In this document: piece after piece, positions 17,771 through 24,375 of the stretch
Layout of the letters: the number at the start of each line of letters is the position of its first letter
Position numbering within the stretch: the first letter of the stretch is position 1
Origin: JAWVZS01 sp964507825
GTDB taxonomy: Archaea; Thermoproteota; Nitrososphaeria; Nitrososphaerales; Nitrosopumilaceae
DNA: 64,000 bases
Direction of reading: 5' to 3'
Assembly: GCA_964507825.1 (NCBI GenBank)
Contig: CAZDQM010000071.1
Span: 18,869 to 82,868, forward strand
The notes under the pieces: generated by a model
Database searches by the model: none
Told to the model about the DNA's origin: nothing
What the model saw: only the letters and a program-made list of their open reading frames with translations
Program-made: the position numbers and the translations under genes

Positions 17771-18226
17771 TCAAAGTTGTTTCAGGGCAGAGACGATCTC
17801 CTGCCCGTGCGTATCGGAGTTTATAATACGAAATATTTTGCGAACCTTTCCCTCCCTGTCTATAACAAGGGTTGTTCTTTTTGCCATGCCTGCAATGTTT
17901 AGGCCCGCATATTGTCGGCAGACGTCCTTTGTGGTGTCACTAAGATGTGGATACGGTACAGAGTATTGGTCTACAAACTTTTTTTGGGCAGGAACAGTGT
18001 CAATCGAGATTGCAAACAGTACTGAATTGGCATCTAGTATGTCAGGGTACGAAGAGATTACGTTTTCAGCCGTTTTAAACACCTTCTTGGAGGGACACCC
18101 AAAGATGCGGTTTTTTGGATAAAAGCATAGCACGACATTCCTATCCCCGCGAAAGGATCCTAGGCTCACCATGTTGCCGTTATGATCCGGCAGTTGAAAA
18201 TCCGGCGCCATGTCCCCTTCTTCCAT
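17771..18226 (-). CDS. Peroxiredoxin of the BCP/PrxQ group, atypical active site
   Basis: 151 residues with the thioredoxin-fold AhpC/TSA pattern: GDMAPDFQLPDHNG, VLCFYPKN, and a C-terminal TTLVIDREGKVRKIF. It would reduce peroxides. The peroxidatic Cys is C44 in RIFGCPSKK. The usual motif P-x3-(T/S)-x2-C is altered: Ile41 stands where the catalytic Thr/Ser is expected, and there is no Cys five residues after C44. C34 or the later Cys in DVCRQYAG could resolve. It may therefore be a weak peroxidase or a sensor; this is inference. Confidence 0.85.
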   Translation of the reverse strand: MEEGDMAPDFQLPDHNGNMVSLGSFRGDRNVVLCFYPKNRIFGCPSKKVFKTAENVISSYPDILDANSVLFAISIDTVPAQKKFVDQYSVPYPHLSDTTKDVCRQYAGLNIAGMAKRTTLVIDREGKVRKIFRIINSDTHGQEIVSALKQL

Positions 18227-18267
18227 TATTTTGCAAGATGTATGGTGTTTAATAAATCACAAAACAT

Positions 18268-18498
18268 TCAGTCAGACTTGTCAGGATTGCGCCGTTTTTT
18301 TCGTGCATCGCGTACCTTGGGGGCCTGAGTCAGCAGTAGCCACCCGGTAAAACCGCCCAGACAGAGGTTTATGGTGCCTAGCATGGTGATGTAAAGTTCA
18401 GAGTACGTCAGTCCCATCAGTATTCCGACTGCTCCTGTGCCAAAAAACATGCCAGTGATTACTTGGAGTTTTTTTGGCTCTACATGTTTGAATTTCAA
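18268..18498 (-). CDS. Small membrane protein, 76 aa
   Basis: Two hydrophobic helices, about residues 14-30 (ITGMFFGTGAVGILMG) and 35-57 (ITMLGTINLCLGGFTGWLLL), with a strongly basic C-tail (KVRDARKKRRNPDKS) that should face the cytoplasm. No family recognised. Same strand as the peroxiredoxin, 41 bases upstream of it, so the two may be co-transcribed. Confidence 0.6.
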   Translation of the reverse strand: MKFKHVEPKKLQVITGMFFGTGAVGILMGLTYSELYITMLGTINLCLGGFTGWLLLTQAPKVRDARKKRRNPDKSD

Positions 18499-18588
18499 GA
18501 CATCATGTTCACTATTTTAGCATATTAAAAATTGACGGTGGAGAGATCCGGAGAACATTTTAAAGCTTCAAGTTAAACGAAGATTCGT

Positions 18589-18663
18589 GCCAATGTAGCT
18601 CAGCCTGGCTAGAGCATTCGCCTTGTAAGCGAAAGGTCGTGGGTTCAGATCCCGCCATTGGCT
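18589..18663 (+). tRNA. tRNA-Thr (anticodon TGT)
   Basis: Acceptor GCCAATG/CATTGGC, D-arm GCTC/GAGC, anticodon stem TTCGC/GCGAA with loop CTTGTAA (TGT at 18624-18626), variable AGGTC and T-arm GTGGG/CCCGC with TTCAGAT loop. Intronless, discriminator T, no encoded CCA. A TTTTAAAG box lies about 30 bases upstream. Confidence 0.95.
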
Positions 18664-19011
18664 CACCTTATATGAGAAAGTAGGCTTGAATGGTGACAGG
18701 TTCCCGGAATAACGCATGTCACCAAGTCCACCATGCACATACGTGATCGCGTCATGCCATCCGCGTGAGTTGATTATTTCATAGATGCCAATGTGGAAAA
18801 TATCAACCCCGACAGTGTTAAACTAAAAAGGTCGAGTATTATGAAAGAATATACCCAATGACAGCAGTCAATAACACAATGTCAGGCGTAAAAGAATGGA
18901 TTTTGGCAGTTCAATCAAGGGTTTATTAGTGGTAATACGACCTTAATCGTATCAGAATAATGACGGACTGGCAATGAGCTTTTCTGTCATTGCAAGAGTG
19001 AGAAATGTAAA
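18664..19011 (+). promoter_or_regulatory. Intergenic/leader region before the DEAD-box helicase, with hairpin
   Basis: No gene is seen in these 348 bases. Close to the helicase start, GCAATGA (18971-18977) and TCATTGC (18987-18993) form a 7-bp hairpin with a 9-nt loop, 19 bases before the ATG. AT-rich words at about 18925-18955 (GGTTTATTAGTGG, CCTTAATCG) could be the TATA element, giving an untranslated leader that includes the hairpin. In an organism where leaders are usually short, this suggests post-transcriptional control. Confidence 0.45.
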
Positions 19012-20451
19012 ATGACAAAGTTTGAAGAGTTAGGGATAAAGACATCAATCCTAGAAGGGTTGGCCAAGATTGGGTTCAAAGAGACGTTTCCAATCCAAGA
19101 GGCCGCCATTCCGGTCCTGCTCCAAGGAAGGGACGTGGTGGGCCAGGCCCACACGGGTTCCGGAAAGACGGCCGCATTTGGAGTTCCAATGCTAAACAAT
19201 ATCAATGCAGGAAAAAGACTGCAGGGCCTAGTCGTGGCGCCGACAAGGGAGCTTGCAAACCAGATCACCGACGAGATTAAAAAATTCGGCAGATATACGG
19301 GAATCAAAATCGTTACAATTTACGGCGGTCAGGGAATGGGGACTCAGCTTGAAGCGTTGAGTGATGATCCAGAGATCATAGTTGCAACCCCCGGAAGGCT
19401 GATCGACCACATCAACAGGGGAACAATCAGCCTCAGTAATGTAACACATGTGGTATTAGACGAGGCAGACACGATGCTAGACATGGGATTCATCGACGAT
19501 ATAAAGTTCATACTGATGAAGACCCCGGATGAAAAGACAATGTCGCTGTTTTCCGCGACGATGCCAGTTGACATTTTAAGATTGGCAGAGGAATACCTGA
19601 GGGATGCAAAACAGTTCCTGCTAGATGCTGATGACTTGAGCGGCGATGGCATTGATCAGTCATACTTGGTCATCACGGACAGGAACAAGCCAAAATACCT
19701 AGTCGAGTTTATAGAACAAAATGATGGAAAGCAGTGCATCGTGTTTTGTTCCACAAAAAGCAGGACACGCGATGTTGCATACCTTTTACGAAAAAAATTC
19801 GATACCGTGGTAATAGAAGGCGACATGTCACAGCACAGAAGGGAGGCATCAATGTCCAAGTTCAGGCAGGGAAAGGCCGAGGTCCTAGTAGCCACCGACG
19901 TGGCCGCAAGGGGGATAGACGTTCCCAGAGTCTCACTAGTAGTCAATTATGACGTTCCAAACCAAGACATGACGTACTTTCACAGGATTGGAAGGACGGC
20001 AAGGGCCGGTGCAAAGGGACGTGCAATCACGCTCGTATCATATTCAACGATAGGTGATTTCAACATAATCAAGCGCCAGATCAAGGTAGACCTGCGTGAC
20101 TTGAACGAGGAGATGGGAGTCAAGGTCACGATACCAGATCCGCTAAAACGTGACGTCTCCACGAGGAGGTTTGGCTCATATTCACGAATGGGAGCAGAAA
20201 GGCGCGACTTTGGCAGGCGCCGCGACGGTGGAGGATTTTCAAGAGGAGGCGGGTTCAGACGCAACGGTGAAAGGCCATATTACAAAAGCCGCAGAAACGA
20301 TCACAGAGAAGATGGTAGGAGTTATGGGAGAGACGGGTACAAAAGCCGCAGAAACGATCACAGAGAAGACAATAGTGGCTATAAAAGGGACGGGGACAAA
20401 AAGCCTCAAGATTCAAGAAAAAAATACAACGGTCTTAGAAGCAGATGGTAA
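19012..20451 (+). CDS. DEAD-box ATP-dependent RNA helicase
   Basis: 479 residues. Motif I AHTGSGKT is at 46-53, PTRELA at 77-82, DEAD at 150-153, then SAT and the C-terminal HRIGRTARAGAKG. The last ~100 residues form an Arg/Gly/Asp-rich basic tail with two near-identical blocks of YKSRRNDHRED, an RNA-binding extension that should be disordered. Such helicases remodel structured RNA in ribosome biogenesis and at low temperature. The long leader with a hairpin hints at regulation by RNA structure. Confidence 0.93.
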   Translation: MTKFEELGIKTSILEGLAKIGFKETFPIQEAAIPVLLQGRDVVGQAHTGSGKTAAFGVPMLNNINAGKRLQGLVVAPTRELANQITDEIKKFGRYTGIKIVTIYGGQGMGTQLEALSDDPEIIVATPGRLIDHINRGTISLSNVTHVVLDEADTMLDMGFIDDIKFILMKTPDEKTMSLFSATMPVDILRLAEEYLRDAKQFLLDADDLSGDGIDQSYLVITDRNKPKYLVEFIEQNDGKQCIVFCSTKSRTRDVAYLLRKKFDTVVIEGDMSQHRREASMSKFRQGKAEVLVATDVAARGIDVPRVSLVVNYDVPNQDMTYFHRIGRTARAGAKGRAITLVSYSTIGDFNIIKRQIKVDLRDLNEEMGVKVTIPDPLKRDVSTRRFGSYSRMGAERRDFGRRRDGGGFSRGGGFRRNGERPYYKSRRNDHREDGRSYGRDGYKSRRNDHREDNSGYKRDGDKKPQDSRKKYNGLRSRW

Positions 20452-20501
20452 TCATAAAGATTAAAGTGACAGTACCGGCAATCATGCATGAAGAATAAGG
20501 A

Positions 20502-20738
20502 ATGCACATAGGCTACATTTTGTTAAACTGTGATCTCGGGGCAGAGGAATATATCATAAAAGAGGTAAAGCGCATCCCACATGTCAAGAATGCGCACCTT
20601 ACATTCGGTGCATATGATGTGATTGCCGAGGTCCATGCAGACACGCAGGAAGATTTTGAATATACGGTCGGTGGTAGGATCAGAAAGCTGTCAAGGGTAA
20701 TAAGCACGATGACCCTAAACGTGGTCGGCCCCGAATGA
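20502..20738 (+). CDS. Stand-alone Lrp/AsnC ligand-binding (RAM) domain protein
   Basis: 78 residues matching only the C-terminal RAM domain of Lrp/AsnC regulators (GYILLNCDLGAEEYIIKEVKRIPHV, GAYDVIAEVHAD) with no DNA-binding helix-turn-helix. Such proteins assemble into beta-alpha-beta-beta-alpha-beta oligomers and may bind amino acids or partner with full-length regulators. It lies 50 bases after the helicase on the same strand. Confidence 0.85.
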   Translation: MHIGYILLNCDLGAEEYIIKEVKRIPHVKNAHLTFGAYDVIAEVHADTQEDFEYTVGGRIRKLSRVISTMTLNVVGPE

Positions 20739-20772
20739 CAGTTATATAGACGAATTCAGAGTCGGGTAAAAC

Positions 20773-21060
20773 ATGGACATGATAAAGTATTCCGGAAAGG
20801 TCTGGGCAATCAACCACAACAACCCAGAGCCGCTTGTAAGGCATGCAGTCCACCAGCTGGAATTGCACGGAGTTAAAAAAGATGATATTATCCTTACCGA
20901 TGCCCCGGAAAACGTACAGGTGGGCGCGATAGTGGTAGAGATTTGGCCATATCACCTCGATGTTGCAAGGGTCAGGACGATCAGGAACGAATCATTCATC
21001 AGCGGAACCGTCATGACGATAGAGCTAAAGCTTGATGCCAAAGGCAATTATGCAGACTAA
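20773..21060 (+). CDS. Conserved hypothetical protein, 95 aa
   Basis: Soluble alpha/beta protein, no recognised family. The sequence has regular spacing (VRHAVHQLELHGVKKDDIIL, VGAIVVEIWPYHLDVARV) and no membrane or metal motif. A TATA-like TTATATAG sits about 30 bases before the ATG, so it may have its own leaderless promoter. Confidence 0.6.
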   Translation: MDMIKYSGKVWAINHNNPEPLVRHAVHQLELHGVKKDDIILTDAPENVQVGAIVVEIWPYHLDVARVRTIRNESFISGTVMTIELKLDAKGNYAD

Positions 21061-21089
21061 AACTAATATCAAGGGCCACCAAGCCTCTA

Positions 21090-21584
21090 ATGACCATGAA
21101 GAAGCAGAACATCATCATGGCAGGAATTGCACTGGCAATTACAGCAAGTATTGCAGGATACGGATACTCGATAGATCAGACTAGGCAGGCAGGATTTGTT
21201 TTTGGAAATGAGATCTCGGCAATCCAAGAAGAATTAACAGGTTTACAGGGCGAGTTTGGTTCACATATAACACAGTGGGAGGAAGGGGACCTGACCCGGG
21301 CGGAGCTTGAAAAGTTTGCAAAAAGTCACGCCCAAAATATGGAAGAGTTGATTGCAAGGTACGACGCACTAGACCCCCCAGCGGCATTTGGGCCTTCGGT
21401 GGACGTGTTCAAGCTGTCCGCAGAGTCACAGCTTGAAAGCGACAACGAGTACATATTATGGATCGAGACCGGTGACGACGCGCATAAGATAAGATCAGAT
21501 GCGCTAATTCAAGAGTCCTTTGAGTACGAGACGGCCGCGCTAGGCAAGTTCAAGCGCGCACAGCTTGGAATAGAAGAGCCATGA
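21090..21584 (+). CDS. Exported helical protein, 164 aa
   Basis: N-terminal signal or anchor (IIMAGIALAITASIAGYGYSI) after a short basic start (MTMKKQN). The rest is acidic and predicted helical, with heptad-like stretches (ISAIQEELTGLQGEF, AELEKFAKSHAQNMEELIARY). No Cys and no enzymatic motif. It may be a membrane-tethered extracytoplasmic protein. Not recognised. Confidence 0.6.
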   Translation: MTMKKQNIIMAGIALAITASIAGYGYSIDQTRQAGFVFGNEISAIQEELTGLQGEFGSHITQWEEGDLTRAELEKFAKSHAQNMEELIARYDALDPPAAFGPSVDVFKLSAESQLESDNEYILWIETGDDAHKIRSDALIQESFEYETAALGKFKRAQLGIEEP

Positions 21585-21647
21585 TTCAGGACATGGCACA
21601 TATTCGTAAATCTCTTCTCGCACTATAGGTAGGAATATAGCATAACA

Positions 21648-21697
21648 TGAAGTTTGTTGCATAACTGCCCAAAAACCGCCCGGTGCAATACAGATAA
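21648..21697 (+). repeat. ~46-bp dispersed repeat, copy 1
   Basis: GTTTGTTGCATAACTGCCC followed by AAAAACCGCCCGG and a TACAGA-AAT end. It matches the reverse complement of 28159-28208 with only a few substitutions (about 41 of 46 bases). It directly abuts the inverted-end element at 21699. Confidence 0.7.
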
Positions 21698-21698
21698 T

Positions 21699-21789
21699 GT
21701 AACTGTTAACGTCGTGCCTAGATTTTTGCACTATATCCTGAACTTGTGCCTAAAAATGATCATAATCCCAAAACCATGTTAACAGTTAC
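21699..21789 (+). mobile_element. MITE-like element with GTAACTGTTAAC inverted ends, long copy
   Basis: 91 bp with a perfect 12-bp terminal inverted repeat, GTAACTGTTAAC (21699-21710) and GTTAACAGTTAC (21778-21789). The interior matches the element at 8755-8825 in opposite orientation. Non-coding; no clear target-site duplication. Confidence 0.75.
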
Positions 21790-22236
21790 CGTACTTTAAA
21801 CATGGTAGAAGATGCTAGCATAACCGTTTGACACCTTCACATCCAAGTCCAGAAGGCATCTTGTGTCCAGATTTTGTGGTGTCTAGTGCATGTTGTAGGG
21901 ACCGCAGTTCCGTACAAGGCGCAACTATCCGCGCAACTATCCACGAACAGTCCTCAGCTAGGCACGATCCGCGCCGTTCCTGACCCAAAACAGTCAACAA
22001 AACCCTTCTTGTCCCGATTACCAGAACTCCACTTGTAAATCCCCACAACATATGCATCTAGTCACGCATCAACCGCGTTTGGGAGAAAATTACCACGTCC
22101 TTTTTTGCATGCATGAAGAACATCAAGGAGACTAGACCTCACCAGAATCTGCTGACAGTCGACCGTGTAATTCGTAATATAGTATAATTTTTCTCCACAT
22201 GTGCACAGAATCCCTCACGGTATCTAGCCGCCGCAC
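21790..22236. other. Intergenic region with a 12-bp tandem duplication
   Basis: No gene is supported here. GCGCAACTATCC is repeated head-to-tail at 21919-21930 and 21931-21942. The rest has many stops in all frames. Confidence 0.5.
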
Positions 22237-22896
22237 TCACAACAGGCCCAAATCCTGCAGCCGGTCCAGTACGGGTTCTAGCTTTTTGCCAAGAGCCTTC
22301 TTGTCGAGTGGAACGTGCTCGGAGAACCTGATTTCAAGGGTGATGCTTAGCATATCCGGATCGGTGTGTGATACCGTGATAGAATGCGAATGTGGGAATT
22401 CTTGCAGGTACCCTTTCCAGTGCTCGATTCTCAGCCCCGCCTGCTCTACCCGACCTTGCAGTTCCAGCATTTGCATGGACTGCTCCCCAAATATGCCAAA
22501 TTTGACCATCGGGAGGATGAGAAATCCGCGTGCAATTTTGTCGGCGTCTTTATGCATCTTTTGTATCTGCTCAAATTCATCACCAGAGGATTGTATTACG
22601 CCATAATCCGGATCAAAATAACCCGCAATCTGCTTATTAGAGTCATATATTTTGTAAAAATAATCCTCAAGATCAAGCTTCCACATGACATAGGTGGAAA
22701 TCTTGCAACTACTAAAGGTATTCTTGCCAGAAATAAGGATCTCAAGAACGCGCTTTTCCAAGCCTCGCCCATTGTCATCCCACCGACTAGGCCATGTCGA
22801 AGGTACATGGAATTTGCTCCAGATTACGGTGCCCGCCGTTGTCGGACCGTGTAATAGAACGATTTTTCTGCCAAAACCGACATCATTTTGCCCCAA
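22237..22896 (-). CDS. Hypothetical protein, about 219 aa
   Basis: Not recognised. A TTG at 22896 is the likely start, with an AATAAAATTTTTT box about 35 bases upstream on the minus strand. The C-terminal third (HSITVSHTDPDMLSITLEIRFSEH, LGKKLEPVLDRLQDLGLL) has regular strand-helix periodicity, and the middle carries acidic and amphipathic helices. No signal peptide or metal motif. It shares a divergent promoter region with the 107-aa gene at 22956. Confidence 0.55.
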   Translation of the reverse strand: MGQNDVGFGRKIVLLHGPTTAGTVIWSKFHVPSTWPSRWDDNGRGLEKRVLEILISGKNTFSSCKISTYVMWKLDLEDYFYKIYDSNKQIAGYFDPDYGVIQSSGDEFEQIQKMHKDADKIARGFLILPMVKFGIFGEQSMQMLELQGRVEQAGLRIEHWKGYLQEFPHSHSITVSHTDPDMLSITLEIRFSEHVPLDKKALGKKLEPVLDRLQDLGLL

Positions 22897-22955
22897 AAAA
22901 CTGCCCAGATATCACATAACAAAAAATTTTATTCCTGTAAAATAACATATACGAT

Positions 22956-23279
22956 ATGACAATATCAAAGGAGAACCGAGAATTCATTTCAAATCTGATT
23001 GACTATTACATTTCAACGGCCCCATCCTACAGAGATATGGCAGTACAATACAAGGAATTCGTAGACTCTATCGATGATACGATCTTTGGAATGATCGTTG
23101 GAAGTGTGTACTCGAGCTTTATGCAAGTCTACCAGAGCCAGCGCATAATGCCAAGCCTTGAGGATATCAACGAGTTCAACGGGATCATGATGGCGCGGGC
23201 GCAAGATATCAAGAGGGCGGTCCTCGGACAGGATGTCATCGATGCGGCAGATCCCACGGATAATGAACCAGGGCCGTGA
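22956..23279 (+). CDS. Hypothetical helical protein, 107 aa
   Basis: Predicted all-helical and soluble, with Met/Tyr-rich helices (ISNLIDYYISTAPSYRDMAV, VGSVYSSFMQVYQSQRIM). No family recognised. AAAATAACATATACGAT precedes the ATG and may hold a TATA element. Divergent from the gene ending at 22896. Confidence 0.6.
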   Translation: MTISKENREFISNLIDYYISTAPSYRDMAVQYKEFVDSIDDTIFGMIVGSVYSSFMQVYQSQRIMPSLEDINEFNGIMMARAQDIKRAVLGQDVIDAADPTDNEPGP

Positions 23280-23448
23280 CCGGAGCAACGAGACATCATC
23301 ACGGCAATTCAATCCCCAAATTTGCAGTTTGATCCACGATACAAAGTGTACATCACCACAAGATGCGCCGGGGTGACATGATTCCCCGACTCCTCAACAA
23401 GATGCGTCGGGGATAACAGTTATAATTTTAGACCTGCGAATCGCGGTC
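23280..23448. other. Short intergenic region with a repeated CAAGATGCG-CGGGG word
   Basis: CAAGATGCGCCGGGG and CAAGATGCGTCGGGG occur at about 23359 and 23399. The first pairs with a following CCCCG to make a small hairpin that could end transcription of the 107-aa gene. Confidence 0.35.
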
Positions 23449-23541
23449 ATGAAGCCTGACGGGAGCAAGATCATATTTTTGCTTGGGGTCGGGGCATCCA
23501 TTGCAATCGCAATGTTCGGCCTGATTTTTGCTCTAAGGTAA
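23449..23541 (+). CDS. Single-helix membrane micropeptide, 30 aa
   Basis: Reads MKPDGSKIIFLLGV and on to IFALR, then TAA. It is one hydrophobic helix (IIFLLGVGASIAIAMFGLIF) flanked by a Lys and an Arg. TTATAATTTTA lies about 22-28 bases before the ATG, an excellent leaderless promoter, which is the main reason to accept so short a gene. It could be a small accessory subunit of a membrane complex; which one is unknown. Confidence 0.55.
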   Translation: MKPDGSKIIFLLGVGASIAIAMFGLIFALR

Positions 23542-23624
23542 AATTATACAAGATAATCATTGACTTGAAGGGCACAAATTGTTGTCCCGAATCCAATATA
23601 TGTAAGAGGAAATGCCTCCAATAC

Positions 23625-24041
23625 ATGACTACGGCAGAGATCCGCCAGGGCATGTTGCACGATGTCACGCACCTGGGTCTGAGATTAACAGTTGGTGTAA
23701 TCTTTATCGCACACTCTATAGGTAAATTTGAGCCGCGCTTTGCAGGTGCCGTTGAAAGCTGGGGCCTGCCGCCGGAGATGGCCATCCCCATCGCGCTCGC
23801 AGAGCTGATTCCAGGAATTTTGCTAATCGTAGGCGTTTTAACAAGGATTTCATCATCCCTGCTAGCAATCATAATGCTGGGCGCCATGTTCCTAGTAAAG
23901 GGAGCCACCAGCCTGACTGGAGACAGGGGCGTAGAGTTTGACCTGATCCTGTTGGCAGCAAGCCTAATTATCATAGTCATAGGTCCCGGAAGAATATCAA
24001 TAGCGCATGCCGCAAGAAAGATCCCAAGATTCCTGCACTAA
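23625..24041 (+). CDS. DoxX family membrane protein
   Basis: 138 residues from the ATG at 23625; the open frame extends upstream, but the TATA-like AATATATG about 25-30 bases before this ATG supports it. Four hydrophobic helices are visible, with the DoxX landmarks LRLTVGVIFIAHSIGKF, AELIPGILLIVGVLTRI and a C-terminal DLILLAASLIIIVIGPGRIS. The family is linked to quinone or thiosulfate redox and oxidative stress; the substrate here is unknown. Confidence 0.85.
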   Translation: MTTAEIRQGMLHDVTHLGLRLTVGVIFIAHSIGKFEPRFAGAVESWGLPPEMAIPIALAELIPGILLIVGVLTRISSSLLAIIMLGAMFLVKGATSLTGDRGVEFDLILLAASLIIIVIGPGRISIAHAARKIPRFLH

Positions 24042-24054
24042 AGAGGCGTTTACA

Positions 24055-24375
24055 ATGTCCGAGGTAACTGACTTTAAGATAACTCAGATTGTCGATAACG
24101 GCCAGGCCGTTCAGATGACCCTGATTGAAAACGTCAATACCGAGCCCATCTCTCAGAAGCAGATGATCATGGAGTCGGTCGCAAAAAAGCTTGATCCAGA
24201 GACTAGGGAGCACGTAACCCCGTTGCTAGAGGCAATTTTACAGGCGCAACCCACCATCAAAATGAAGAGTTACCACCAGACATCAATTACAATAACAATG
24301 CCAAAGGGCAGGTATGAAAGAATGGGCAGACCACAGGTCGGTTCAGTGATAGATATACGAATGAGCTCATCCTAG
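24055..24375 (+). CDS. Hypothetical protein, 106 aa
   Basis: The start at ATG 24055, 13 bases after doxX, is preferred to the longer frame overlapping it. Alternating strands and helices (TDFKITQIVDNGQAVQMTLIE, SYHQTSITITMPKGRYERMG, VGSVIDIRMSS) suggest a small beta-rich fold. Probably co-transcribed with DoxX. It overlaps the convergent DUF255 gene by 9 bases. Function not recognised. Confidence 0.65.
   Translation: MSEVTDFKITQIVDNGQAVQMTLIENVNTEPISQKQMIMESVAKKLDPETREHVTPLLEAILQAQPTIKMKSYHQTSITITMPKGRYERMGRPQVGSVIDIRMSSS

Noticed and set aside
22199..22854. Plus-strand frames at 22199-22606 and 22384-22854
   Set aside because: They are antisense to the 22237-22896 gene, which has a promoter and better periodicity.
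23281..23330. Possible SRP or other structured RNA
   Set aside because: The CGGAGCAACGAG words looked suggestive, but none of the conserved SRP helix 8 or RNase P landmarks could be found there or in other gaps.
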